From positions 6,971,501-7,035,500 of the forward strand of contig NZ_CP109599.1 of the NCBI RefSeq assembly GCF_036231945.1: DNA of 64,000 nt, in the 5' to 3' direction. Below are positions 33,631-42,186 of the stretch, piece by piece. This DNA comes from Streptomyces sp. NBC_01429 (GTDB taxonomy: Bacteria; Actinomycetota; Actinomycetes; Streptomycetales; Streptomycetaceae). Position 1 is the stretch's first letter; each line of letters opens with the position of its first letter. The position numbers were made by a program, and so were the translations under genes. Below the pieces are notes generated by a model, which had not been told where the DNA came from, searched no databases, and saw only the letters and a list, made by a program, of their open reading frames with translations.

Positions 33631-35069
33631 CGGGCCTCCCCGGAGCCGTCGGTACGGAAGCGGCGGGCCCCGCCGGAGCCACGGGGCCCGCCGGAGCCAC
33701 GGGGCCCGCGCGAGCCACCCGGGCCGCCGTCGCCGTCGTCTCTGTCTTCGTCGCCGCCGCCCGGTGGGAGCGGCGCGCGCAGCAGCAGCCGCGCCGCCCG
33801 CCGGCCCGTGGCGTCCACGACCTCAAGACCCCAGCCGTCCAGCGCCAGGCGGTCGCCCTCGACGGGCAGCCTGCCCAGCTCCGTGGCGACGAGCCCGGCG
33901 AGCGTCTCGTACGGCCCCTCCGGCATCCGCAGCCCCATCGTCCGCAGCTGATCGGCGCGCGCGGCGCCGTCCGCCGACCACAGGGCCCGGCCCTCCGCGT
34001 CCTCGCCGACCGGCGCCAGATCGGAGGTCTCGTGCGGATCGTGCTCGTCCCGTACCTCGCCGACGACCTCCTCGACGATGTCCTCCAGCGTCACCACCCC
34101 GGCCGTACCGCCGTACTCGTCGATCACGACGGCCATCCTGGACCGGCCCGACAGCCGGTCCAGCAGGGTGTCCACCGTCAGCGACGCGGGCACCAGCAGC
34201 GGTTCGCGCAGCAGCCCGGACACCGGGTGCCGGGGGCGCCGCTCCGCGGGCACCGCCAGGACGTCCTTGATGTGCACGACGCCCACGACCGAGTCCAGAT
34301 TCCCCCGGTGGACGGGGAAGCGGGAGAGGCCCGAGGCGCGCGTGGCGTTGGCGACGTCCTCCGCCGTGGCCCGGATGTCGAGGGCCATCACCCGGACCCG
34401 AGGGGTCATCACGTTCTCCGCCGTCAGCGCGGACAGGCTCAGCGTCCGTACGAACAGCTCGGCGGTGTCCGCCTCCAGCGCGCCCTCCCGCGCGGAGTGC
34501 CGGGCCAGCGCGGCCAGCTCCTGCGGGCCGCGCGCCGAGGCCAGCTCCTCGGTGGGTTCGAGACCGAAGCCGCGCACGATGCGGTTGGCCGTGTTGTTGA
34601 GATGGCTGATGAACGGCCGGAAGGCGGCGGTGAAGTACCGCTGCGGGGTGGCCACCACCTTGGCGACGGCCAGCGGCGAGGAGATCGCCCAGTTCTTCGG
34701 GACCAGCTCGCCCACGACCATCAGCACGACCGTCGACAGGGCCGTACCGATGACCAGCGCCACCGAGGACGCCACCGACGGCGAGAGCCCCACCGCCTCG
34801 ACCGGGCCCCGGATCAGCTTGGCGACGGACGGCTCCGCGAGCATGCCGACGACCAGATTGGTGACGGTGATCCCGAGCTGGGCGCCGGAGAGCTGGAAGG
34901 TCAGGCTCCGTACGGCCTTCAGCGCCCCCGCCGCGCCCCGCTCGCCCCGCTCGGCCGCCCGCTCCAGCTCCCCGCGCTCGACCGTGGTCAGGGAGAACTC
35001 CGCCGCGACGAAGGCCCCGCAGGCGAGCGCCAGCAACACCGCCACCAGCAGCAGAAGCACCTCGGTCAT
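33627..35069 (-). CDS. CNNM/CorC-type membrane protein with C-terminal CorC_HlyC domain
   Basis: A 480-residue protein with a DUF21 membrane domain (about residues 1-185), a CBS pair (about 215-345, including VVIDEYGGTAGVVTLEDIVEEV) and a CorC_HlyC domain (about 355-445). The role in divalent cation homeostasis is inferred from the family. The last 40 residues are a disordered acidic and then Gly-Arg-Pro-rich tail produced by an 18-bp tandem DNA repeat. The tail is not part of the conserved fold. The downstream CNNM gene is translationally coupled. Confidence 0.9.
   Translation of the reverse strand: MTEVLLLLVAVLLALACGAFVAAEFSLTTVERGELERAAERGERGAAGALKAVRSLTFQLSGAQLGITVTNLVVGMLAEPSVAKLIRGPVEAVGLSPSVASSVALVIGTALSTVVLMVVGELVPKNWAISSPLAVAKVVATPQRYFTAAFRPFISHLNNTANRIVRGFGLEPTEELASARGPQELAALARHSAREGALEADTAELFVRTLSLSALTAENVMTPRVRVMALDIRATAEDVANATRASGLSRFPVHRGNLDSVVGVVHIKDVLAVPAERRPRHPVSGLLREPLLVPASLTVDTLLDRLSGRSRMAVVIDEYGGTAGVVTLEDIVEEVVGEVRDEHDPHETSDLAPVGEDAEGRALWSADGAARADQLRTMGLRMPEGPYETLAGLVATELGRLPVEGDRLALDGWGLEVVDATGRRAARLLLRAPLPPGGGDEDRDDGDGGPGGSRGPRGSGGPRGSGGARRFRTDGSGEAR
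33673..33726. repeat. 18-bp tandem repeat encoding a Gly-Arg-Pro tail
   Basis: Two perfect 18-base units (CCGGAGCCACGGGGCCCG at 33673-33690 and 33691-33708) are followed by a degenerate third (33709-33726). On the minus strand each unit encodes a six-residue RGPRGSG-like step in the disordered C terminus of the upstream CNNM protein. Copy number could vary between strains. Confidence 0.85.
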
Positions 35070-35264
35070 CGGTTCACCTCCGTCCCATGGTCCGTCACCG
35101 GGACGAGGAGCGCGCGATGTCGGGCGCGCGTCGTGCGGATGCGTCGGGGAAGCGCGCCCATCGGCGGAGACCCACCTCGTTCGGTCGGCGGTGGCGGACC
35201 CTCCACCGTAACCGCCCGCGCCCCGCGCCCCGGGCGGCCCGCTACGGAGCGCCGCGGACGGGGT

Positions 35265-35693
35265 TCAGCCGACGGCGAGCGGCTTGACCCAGCGCGTCCA
35301 CTGCGGCTGCGGGCCGTACCCGGCCGCCCGCCACGCGTGCTGCCCGAGCTCGTTGCGGTTCAGCACCATGGCGTCGCCGCGCCGCCCACCCAGCCGGACG
35401 AACCGCTCCTCGGCCGCCGCGAGCAGCGCGCCGCCGATGCCGAGCCGCCGGTGGTCCGGGTGGACGGCCAGCCGGTAGGTGGAGCACCGCCAGCCGTCGA
35501 AACCGGCTATCACGGTTCCCGTGAGAAGACCGTCACGTTCCGCGAGGAGCAGGGCTTCGGGGTCGGTGGAGATGAGCCGGGCCACCCCGTCGTGGTCGTC
35601 GCTGATGCTCGTTCCCTCCGCGGCCTCGCGCCAGAACCGCAGCACGGCTTCGATGTCGGGGAGGCCGGCGGGACGGATGTGGATATCACTCAT
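35265..35693 (-). CDS. GNAT-family N-acetyltransferase
   Basis: A 142-residue single-domain GNAT protein. The acetyl-CoA binding motif is seen as HPDHRRLGIGGALLAAAEE (R-x-x-G-x-G) at about residues 77-95, and the late QHAWRAAGYGP element is typical of the fold. The ATG at 35693 starts directly at the first beta strand (MSDIHIRPA). It is divergent from the dehydrogenase cassette. The substrate is unknown. Confidence 0.85.
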   Translation of the reverse strand: MSDIHIRPAGLPDIEAVLRFWREAAEGTSISDDHDGVARLISTDPEALLLAERDGLLTGTVIAGFDGWRCSTYRLAVHPDHRRLGIGGALLAAAEERFVRLGGRRGDAMVLNRNELGQHAWRAAGYGPQPQWTRWVKPLAVG

Positions 35694-35967
35694 CCGGCGA
35701 GCCAAGCAGATCACCCCCGCGCTCGGCGAGCGATTTCCGCGCGGGGCCGCCGCCCCATCGCTGTCCTGTCGCTGTCCTGACCTCGTCCCGTGCGTCACGT
35801 TGTGTAACCCCTCGCTCCCGCGAGGTGCGGTCCGACGCATGAACCGGCCCGTACGGAGGTAGGGATCCCGGCTGATGGGCTGGGTCCGGTGGGGTGACCC
35901 GAAGGAGGGGTGGGGCGATGGCGTCGATCATCAGGGGTGCGTGGGCCGGCCGGGGACGGGAATCCGG
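35694..35967. other. Intergenic region upstream of the FAD-dehydrogenase cassette
   Basis: This 274-base gap separates the divergent GNAT gene and the cassette. It holds a short inverted repeat, CCTCGC and GCGAGG around TCCC (35810-35825), and a repeated CTGTCCTG near 35761-35779. I see no gene in it. Promoters for both directions must lie here, but I cannot place them. Confidence 0.5.
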
Positions 35968-36432
35968 GTGAGCACGCCGGAGCCGTCCGGTCCGACGGCT
36001 GTTCCCGGCCAGGAGGCCGAGCGGTTCGTCGTGGCCTCGGCTGTGCTGACGGGGTTCGACGCCGCCGAGCTGACGGCGACCGGTATGGCCGAGATCTACC
36101 GGGAGTTCGTGACCCGGCGGGTGCCACCGCCCCGCTATTCGGAGATGGTGGACAGGCTGGCCGGTGCGACGGCGGACGCGCACACGGCACTGGGCGATGA
36201 CGAGGCGTTGGGTGAACTCGCGCGGGCCGTCTGTCATCTCTGGTACCTGGGAGTGTGGCCGGGGCTGGTGGGCGATGACGGTGGAGCGGTGCCCCGCCTG
36301 GTGTCGGGGCGTGCCTATGCCCGTGGGCTGGTGTGGCGCAGTTTCGGTGGTCACGCGCCCGGCGCCGGGCGGCCCGGCTACGGCACCTGGGCCGATCTCC
36401 CGGCTGGTGCGGCGGGGGGCGGGGGCCGTTGA
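35968..36432 (+). CDS. FAD-dependent dehydrogenase gamma-like small subunit
   Basis: A 154-residue helical protein resembling the small (hitchhiker, gamma) subunit of FAD-dependent sorbitol, gluconate or glucose dehydrogenases. Recognisable parts are FDAAELTATGMAEIYREF near the N terminus, RAVCHLWYLGVWPG in the middle and the late SGRAYARGLVWRSF. Classical gamma subunits carry a Tat signal that exports the complex. None is present here, so this version is likely cytoplasmic. The GTG at 35968 is chosen as the start of similarity. The stop overlaps the TTG start of the catalytic subunit (TTGA). Confidence 0.72.
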   Translation: MSTPEPSGPTAVPGQEAERFVVASAVLTGFDAAELTATGMAEIYREFVTRRVPPPRYSEMVDRLAGATADAHTALGDDEALGELARAVCHLWYLGVWPGLVGDDGGAVPRLVSGRAYARGLVWRSFGGHAPGAGRPGYGTWADLPAGAAGGGGR

Positions 36433-38303
36433 CCGGGGGTGAGGACCACGACGTGATCGTGGTCGGCGCGGGTGTCGCCGGATCGCTGGTGGCACGGCAG
36501 TTGGGGGACCGCGGCTGGCGCGTCCTGGTCCTGGAGGCGGGCCTGGGCGACGACGGCGGCCCGGGCGGGGCCCCGGCGGTGGACGCGGAACGGTTCCGGT
36601 CCGCGCCGGTGAAGGTCCCCAGCGCGGCGATCGCCGCGAATCCCCTGGTGCCGTCGCCCGACGTGCTGGAGCTGGGCGGCCGTACGGGCGGTGGGTACCG
36701 GGCCGAGGGGTACTTCGTCCAGAACGGCCGGTTGCCGTACGCGAGCGGCTATCTCCGGGTGAACGGCGGTACGGGCACCGCGTGGACGGGGCTGGCCCCG
36801 CGGATGCATCCGGAGGACTTCCACACCGCGGAGTTCGGGTACGGCCGTGACTGGCCGATCGGCTACGAGGAGCTGGAGCCGTACTACCGGGCCGCGGAGC
36901 GCGAGTTGGGTGTCGCGGGTGACCCGGTGGAACAGCGGGACCTGGTCGGCCTGCCGCTCGTGGACGGCTACGCCTTCGCGCACCGCCCGTTGCCCGCGAG
37001 CCACCTGGACCGGCTGCTGGCCGAGCGCCTCGACGGACGGAAGGTCACGGATCCCTCGTATCCGTGCCCGGTCGAACTGCGGGTCGTCGGGACGCCCCAG
37101 GCGCGCAACAGCGCCGCCACCGAGGAGCACGGTGCCGTCTGCGAGGGCAGCGCCAGTTGCATCCCGGTCTGTCCCACGGGGGCGAAGTACACACCGCGAC
37201 GGACACAGCGACGCTGGGGACCGAGCGTCACCCTCCTCACCCGCGCGGTGGCCGGCCGCCTGCTGGCCGACGCGGCGGGCCGGATCACCGGAGTCGAGTA
37301 CCAGCGCTACGACGACCCCGCCCGGCCCTCCTCGCTCACCCGGCACGTGGCGCGGGGAGCGACGGTCGTGCTGGCCGCGCACGCCATCGAGAACGCCCGG
37401 CTTCTGCTCTCCTCCGGCCTGGCCAACTCCAGTGGCCAGGTGGGCCGGAACCTGATGGACCACCCCGTCCTGCTCACCTGGGGCCTCATGCGGGAGCGGA
37501 CGGGCCCCTACCGGGGGCCCGGTTCGACGTCCGGTCTGGAGGGATTCCGTTTCGGTCCCGCCCGTGCCGCCCGCGCCCCTTTCCGGGTGGAGATCGGCAA
37601 CTGGGGCTGGACCTGGGCCGAGGGCCCGCCCGACCGTGACGTCGCCGCCCTCCTGCGCCGGGGGAGTGCGGGCGGCCCGGGCGGGGAGGAGCGGGGACGG
37701 GGGCTGTTCGGCGCGGAGTTGCGGCAGGCCGTCGGCGACCGGGTCGGGCGGCAGTTCGCCCTGCAGTTCGAGATGGAACAGAGCGCCGATCCCGCCAACC
37801 GCGTGACACTGGACCCCCACCGCCGTGACCCGCTGGGCAACCCGCGCCCCGTGCTGACCTATGACCTCTCCGATCACGTGAAGAAGGGCATCGTCGCGGC
37901 CAAGGCGGTCTCCGACGAGATCTTCGCGCTGCTCGGGGCTGAGGACCACAGCCGGTACGAATCGGGGCCGTCCCAGCCGGGGTGGTTCGAGTACGACGGC
38001 CGGCCCTACGCCTACCGTGGCGCCGGTCACGGCGCGGGCACGCACATCATGGGCGAGCGCCCCGCCGACTCCGTCGTCGACTCCTGGCAGCGCGCCTGGG
38101 ACCACCCCAATCTCTACGTGGTGGGCTGCGGCAGCATGCCCTCCCTCGGCACCTCCAACCCGACCCTCACCATGGCCGCGATCACGCTGCGCAGCACCGA
38201 GCGGATCCATCGCGATCTGTCCGCGGCACCCGTCACGGTCCGCCCGCCGGACGCCGGGCGCGCTCCCGGCCATGCCACCCCCGAGGAGACAGAGACCCCA
38301 TGA
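36429..38303 (+). CDS. GMC-family FAD dehydrogenase, catalytic subunit with Cys cluster motif
   Basis: A 624-residue glucose-methanol-choline oxidoreductase. The FAD motif GAGVAGS is at residues 13-19. The C terminus has the active-site block (HGAGTHIMG) and TSNPTLTMAAITLRS. Cysteines C238, C244 and C248 (C-x5-C-x3-CPTGA) match the spacing of the cysteines that bind a 3Fe-4S cluster in bacterial FAD glucose dehydrogenase. An electron-transferring dehydrogenase rather than an oxidase is therefore likely. The TTG start overlaps the small-subunit stop, and the stop overlaps the next ATG, so all three genes are coupled. No cytochrome subunit is encoded. Substrate unknown. Confidence 0.85.
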   Translation: MTGGEDHDVIVVGAGVAGSLVARQLGDRGWRVLVLEAGLGDDGGPGGAPAVDAERFRSAPVKVPSAAIAANPLVPSPDVLELGGRTGGGYRAEGYFVQNGRLPYASGYLRVNGGTGTAWTGLAPRMHPEDFHTAEFGYGRDWPIGYEELEPYYRAAERELGVAGDPVEQRDLVGLPLVDGYAFAHRPLPASHLDRLLAERLDGRKVTDPSYPCPVELRVVGTPQARNSAATEEHGAVCEGSASCIPVCPTGAKYTPRRTQRRWGPSVTLLTRAVAGRLLADAAGRITGVEYQRYDDPARPSSLTRHVARGATVVLAAHAIENARLLLSSGLANSSGQVGRNLMDHPVLLTWGLMRERTGPYRGPGSTSGLEGFRFGPARAARAPFRVEIGNWGWTWAEGPPDRDVAALLRRGSAGGPGGEERGRGLFGAELRQAVGDRVGRQFALQFEMEQSADPANRVTLDPHRRDPLGNPRPVLTYDLSDHVKKGIVAAKAVSDEIFALLGAEDHSRYESGPSQPGWFEYDGRPYAYRGAGHGAGTHIMGERPADSVVDSWQRAWDHPNLYVVGCGSMPSLGTSNPTLTMAAITLRSTERIHRDLSAAPVTVRPPDAGRAPGHATPEETETP

Positions 38304-39154
38304 CCGACGACCGCTCCCTGCCGCCCGTCGCCGCCCCGTACCAACTGCCCTTCCACTACGGGGCCCTGCACAACATCGGACTCGACTACCTCGTCGACCC
38401 CGCCCCGGTGCGCAAGGCGCTGGCCGAACAGCATCCGGACCTGAGCGCGGCCGAGTTCGACGGCCGCGCCTGCGTCACCCTCAACTACCAGCTGTACTTC
38501 GCCCAGTACCCGAACGGCGGCGGCATCACCCAGGAGATCGAGTACAGCATCGTCGCGCACCCCACCGCGGGCGCCGACCGCCTCGCCCGGCTGTCGTACG
38601 AGCAGTACGCCCACGGCCACGACCAGACCAAGCTGCTCGGCATCGCCCGGCTCCATGTGCTGTGCGACAACCCGCTGGCCATCGAGGCCGGTACGAAGCT
38701 CTACGGAGAGCCGAAGTACCCGGCCTGGTTCGAGACGACGCTTCCCTCCCTCAACGGTCCGGCCGGCGACATCTGGACCGTCGCGTGCAAGAAGGCCGCG
38801 CCCGCTCCCTCCGGCGGGGCCGTCGACCGCGAGGACCGGACCCTCTTCTCCTTCTCGGCCGACCTGACCGGGCTGCCCCGCGTCCCCGTCAACAACACGC
38901 CCATCACCGGCTACGGCACCGACCCGGCCGGCCGCCCACTGGCCGGTCCCATGAACGTCTACCAGCCCTACCAGTACATCTCGCTGACCGGCGCGGCGGA
39001 GCGGGCGCGGCTCACCGTCCACGATCCGGCCTCCGCCGTCGGCGCCGACCTGACCGCCCTCGTCGGCGGCGCCCCCGCCGCCGGGGCGTGGACGTACCAG
39101 TCGGCCCCCGTCGCCGCCCACAACCGTCCCTACTACGTTCCGCGCTCCGGCTGA
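38300..39154 (+). CDS. Acetoacetate decarboxylase-like protein
   Basis: A 284-residue soluble protein with an acetoacetate-decarboxylase-like core. The conserved LYGEPKYPAWFE segment holds K139, placed like the Schiff-base lysine of that family. A preceding EIEYSIVAHP...LHVLCDNPLAIEAG stretch fits the same fold. Related proteins include enzymes and non-enzymatic relatives, so decarboxylation is not certain. The ATG overlaps the dehydrogenase stop (ATGA). A role processing the product of the dehydrogenase is the simplest idea. The gene ends four bases from the convergent LLM oxidoreductase stop. Confidence 0.62.
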   Translation: MTDDRSLPPVAAPYQLPFHYGALHNIGLDYLVDPAPVRKALAEQHPDLSAAEFDGRACVTLNYQLYFAQYPNGGGITQEIEYSIVAHPTAGADRLARLSYEQYAHGHDQTKLLGIARLHVLCDNPLAIEAGTKLYGEPKYPAWFETTLPSLNGPAGDIWTVACKKAAPAPSGGAVDREDRTLFSFSADLTGLPRVPVNNTPITGYGTDPAGRPLAGPMNVYQPYQYISLTGAAERARLTVHDPASAVGADLTALVGGAPAAGAWTYQSAPVAAHNRPYYVPRSG

Positions 39155-39158
39155 CCCG

Positions 39159-40040
39159 TCACTCGCCGCGCAGCGCCTCGATCACCGGACCGAACTCCTC
39201 CAGGAACGGATCGAGTACGGTCAGCGAACTGATGCCGAACCGCTCCCGGCGGGCCCGCAGCTGGTCGGCGATCTCCTCCACGGTGCCGAAGGCGAGCACC
39301 GGGAGATCCAGCGCCTGTTCCTCGGTCAGATACGGCGCCATCGCCACCACCTCCTTGCCCGCCGCCGCGCGGTCCTTCGTCACCCGGACATGCTGGAGGA
39401 GGAGATTCAGCTCCGCCGGGACCGCGCGCCCCGCCGCGAAGCCCCGGTACGCGGCGACGCGTCGCGCCAGCTCGTCCGCCGTGAGCATCCGGATGCCGCC
39501 GTCCCCGGTGGACCGGCCACCGGCGAAGGCGGTGATGTCCGCGTGCTCGGCCGCCAGCCGCAGCACCCGGTCGCCGTTCCCGCCGATCAGCAGCGGGGGC
39601 CGGGGCCGCTGTACGGGGCGCGGCAGATGGGCCTCGTCGCCGAGCAGCCGGTCGAGTTCCGCGACCGTACGGACGAGCAGGTCGACCCGTTCCCGGGGCG
39701 GGAGGAACTCCAGACCGGCCCGTTCGTGCTCCTCCGCCACGTAGCCGGTGCCGATGCCGACCTCCAGCCGCCCGCCGGTCAGCGCGTCCACGGTCGCGAT
39801 CTCCCGGGCGAGCAGCGCCGGGTTCCAGAAGGCGGCGTTGAGGACGAAGGTCCCGAGCCGCACCCGCTCGGTCACCTCGGCGGCGGCCATCAGCGCGGGA
39901 AACGGCGCGACCATCCCCAGATGGTCCGGCACCTGGATCACGTCGTACCCGAGCTCCTCGGCCCGCCGGCACCGCTCGCGCCAGGCCGGGCCGACGTCGG
40001 GCGTCGTCATGTTCACACAGAATCGGAAGGGTCGTGGCAC
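39159..40040 (-). CDS. LLM-class F420-dependent oxidoreductase
   Basis: A 293-residue luciferase-like monooxygenase of the type that uses coenzyme F420 in actinobacteria. The TIM-barrel pattern shows AEELGYDVIQVPDHLG, RVRLGTFVLNAAFWNPALLAREIATVD, the core GGRLEVGIGTGY and the late PLLIGGNGDRVLRLAAEHAD. The GTG at 40040 begins at the first strand (PRPFRFCVNM). The gene is single, convergent with the dehydrogenase cassette. The substrate cannot be inferred. Confidence 0.88.
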   Translation of the reverse strand: MPRPFRFCVNMTTPDVGPAWRERCRRAEELGYDVIQVPDHLGMVAPFPALMAAAEVTERVRLGTFVLNAAFWNPALLAREIATVDALTGGRLEVGIGTGYVAEEHERAGLEFLPPRERVDLLVRTVAELDRLLGDEAHLPRPVQRPRPPLLIGGNGDRVLRLAAEHADITAFAGGRSTGDGGIRMLTADELARRVAAYRGFAAGRAVPAELNLLLQHVRVTKDRAAAGKEVVAMAPYLTEEQALDLPVLAFGTVEEIADQLRARRERFGISSLTVLDPFLEEFGPVIEALRGE

Positions 40041-40133
40041 GGACGCTCCTCACTCGCGCGGCAGCCGCCCGGGGCCGGGCTCAGGAACCGTACCCAGCCC
40101 ACGGCTGGCCACTCACCCGCCGCGCCCCGCCGG

Positions 40134-40862
40134 CTACCGGCGCACGCCCGCGCCCTCCTGAGCGGTGAACGCGTCCGCGTCCCACTCGCCGGCCAGCGCG
40201 GGCGCCAGCCAGCGGCCCGCCCGCGCCCGGAACAGCTCCGGGGCCAGCGAGCCCACGCCCTGCGGCACCGCGCCCACCAGCGGCGCGCCCGCCGCCTCCG
40301 GCAGATCCGCCAGATTGCAGCGCGCCGCCAGATCGGGCGCGGCCGGCCAGCCGCCGATCACCACGCCCAGCGGGGTCAGCGCCCGCGCGCGCAGCGCCTC
40401 CGCCGTGAGCGCGGTCGCGTTCAGGGTGCCGAGCCCGGCGGGGGCCACCACCAGCACCGGCGCCCCCAGCAGCAGGGCCGCGTCCGCGAGGGTGGCGCCG
40501 CTCTCGTCGAACCGTACGAGCAGCCCGCCCGCGCCCTCCACCAGCACCAGATCGTGGTCGGTGGCCAGCTTCTCGGCCGCCTCGGCCACCTCGGCGGGGG
40601 TGACCGGCGCGGCCCCGGCCCGTCTGGCCGCCGTCGCGGGCGCCAACGGGTCGGGGAACCGGGCGAGTTCGACGGCCGTCACCGGCCCCGCCAGCCGCGC
40701 GGCCTCCGCCGCGTCGCCCGGCTCACCCGGAGCGAGCCCGGTCTGCGCGGGTTTGAGCACGGCGACGCTGCGGCCCCGGGCGAGCGCCGCCGCCGCGACC
40801 GCCGCCGTCACGATCGTCTTGCCGATCTCCGTACCGGTCCCGGAGACGATGATCACCGGCAT
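40134..40862 (-). CDS. bioD: Dethiobiotin synthase
   Basis: A 242-residue ATP-dependent carboxylase that closes the ureido ring of dethiobiotin from diaminopelargonate. The P-loop GTGTEIGKT is at residues 8-16, with LKPAQTG and the VEGAGGLLV block that binds substrate and metal. The gene begins one base after the bioA stop. It is the last gene of the minus-strand bioBAD operon. Confidence 0.95.
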   Translation of the reverse strand: MPVIIVSGTGTEIGKTIVTAAVAAAALARGRSVAVLKPAQTGLAPGEPGDAAEAARLAGPVTAVELARFPDPLAPATAARRAGAAPVTPAEVAEAAEKLATDHDLVLVEGAGGLLVRFDESGATLADAALLLGAPVLVVAPAGLGTLNATALTAEALRARALTPLGVVIGGWPAAPDLAARCNLADLPEAAGAPLVGAVPQGVGSLAPELFRARAGRWLAPALAGEWDADAFTAQEGAGVRR

Positions 40863-40863
40863 G

Positions 40864-42186
40864 TCAGCCCTCTCCCGCCGCCGCGACGACCGCGCGGCAG
40901 ATCCTGGCGACGTCCTCGTCGCTCGTCACGTACGGCGGCATCGTGTACACGAGGTCGCGGAACGGCCGCAGCCAGACGCCCTCCCGCACCGCCGCCCGCG
41001 TCGCCGCGGCCATGTCCACGTCGTGGTCCAGCTGGACCACGCCGATCGCGCCCCGCACCCGTACCTCCCGGACGCCGGGGAGCGCCGTCGCCGCCGCGAG
41101 CCCGTCGCTCAGCCCGGCGCCGATCCGCTCGACCTCCTTGGCCCAGTCCTGGCCGAGCAGCAGGTCGATCGAGGCGAGGGCGACCGCCGCCGCCAGCGGA
41201 TTGCCCATGAACGTCGGCCCGTGCGCCAGCACCGGCACCTCGCCGCGCGAGATGCCGTCGGCCACCTCCGACGTGCACAGCGTCGCCGCCATGGTGAGAT
41301 AGCCGCCGGTCAGCGCCTTGCCCACACACATCACATCGGGGGAGACGCCGCCCTGTTCGGCGGCGAAGAGCGTGCCCGTACGGCCGAACCCGGTCGCGAT
41401 CTCGTCGAAGATCAGCAGCACTCCGTGCGCGTCGCACGCCTCGCGCAGGACCCGCAGGTACGCGGGGGAGTGGAAGCGCATCCCGCCCGCGCCCTGCACC
41501 ACCGGCTCCACGATGACGGCGGCGAGTTCGTCGGCGTGCCGGGCGATGAGCGCGCGCAGCCCGCCCGCGTACGTCTCGTCGTACGCGGCGGGCGGGGCGT
41601 CCGCGAAGATCTGGCGCGGCAGCGTCCCCGACCACAGCTCGTGCATCCCGCCCTCGGGATCGCACACCGACATCGGGTGCCAGGTGTCGCCGTGGTAGCC
41701 GCCGCGCCAGGTCAGCAGCCGCTGTTTGGCGGGGCGGCCGAGCGAGCGCCAGTACTGAAGACACATCTTGACCGCGACCTCGACCGCCACGGAGCCCGAG
41801 TCGGCGAGGAAGACATGGCGCAGCGGTTCCGGGGTGATCCCGACCAGCCGGGCGGCGAGCCGCACGGCGGGCTCGTGGGTGAGCCCGCCGAACATCACAT
41901 GGCTCATCCGGTCGAGCTGGCCGTGCGCCGCCTCGTTGAGCACCGGGTGGTTGTAGCCGTGGACCGCCGACCACCACGAGGCCATGCCGTCGACCAACTC
42001 GCGCTGCCCGTAGGCGGGTTCTGCCAGCCGAAGCCGTACCCCGGACGCGGACTCCACGATCAGCGGGTCCGTACGGCCCGGCATGGGGCCGTACGGATGC
42101 CAGACGTGGGCCCGGTCCAGGGAGAGCAGTTCGGCGGGGGCCAGGGGCGGTGCCGACCCCGGTGCGCGGCGGGGCAGCTCAGGCAT
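40864..42186 (-). CDS. bioA: Adenosylmethionine-8-amino-7-oxononanoate aminotransferase
   Basis: A 440-residue PLP-dependent class III aminotransferase that makes 7,8-diaminopelargonate using S-adenosylmethionine as donor. The family features HVWHPYGPM near the N terminus, the GGYHGDTWHPM loop, IFDEIATGFGRTG and the PLP lysine in CVGKALTGGYLTMA are visible. The ATG at 42186 overlaps the bioB end by eight bases. It is part of bioBAD. Confidence 0.95.
   Translation of the reverse strand: MPELPRRAPGSAPPLAPAELLSLDRAHVWHPYGPMPGRTDPLIVESASGVRLRLAEPAYGQRELVDGMASWWSAVHGYNHPVLNEAAHGQLDRMSHVMFGGLTHEPAVRLAARLVGITPEPLRHVFLADSGSVAVEVAVKMCLQYWRSLGRPAKQRLLTWRGGYHGDTWHPMSVCDPEGGMHELWSGTLPRQIFADAPPAAYDETYAGGLRALIARHADELAAVIVEPVVQGAGGMRFHSPAYLRVLREACDAHGVLLIFDEIATGFGRTGTLFAAEQGGVSPDVMCVGKALTGGYLTMAATLCTSEVADGISRGEVPVLAHGPTFMGNPLAAAVALASIDLLLGQDWAKEVERIGAGLSDGLAAATALPGVREVRVRGAIGVVQLDHDVDMAAATRAAVREGVWLRPFRDLVYTMPPYVTSDEDVARICRAVVAAAGEG

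Noticed and set aside
35875..35967. Longer N terminus for the FAD dehydrogenase small subunit with a possible export signal
   Set aside because: The extra 31 residues (starting MGWVRWGDPKEG) have no hydrophobic core or twin arginine in signal context, and similarity starts at the GTG at 35968.
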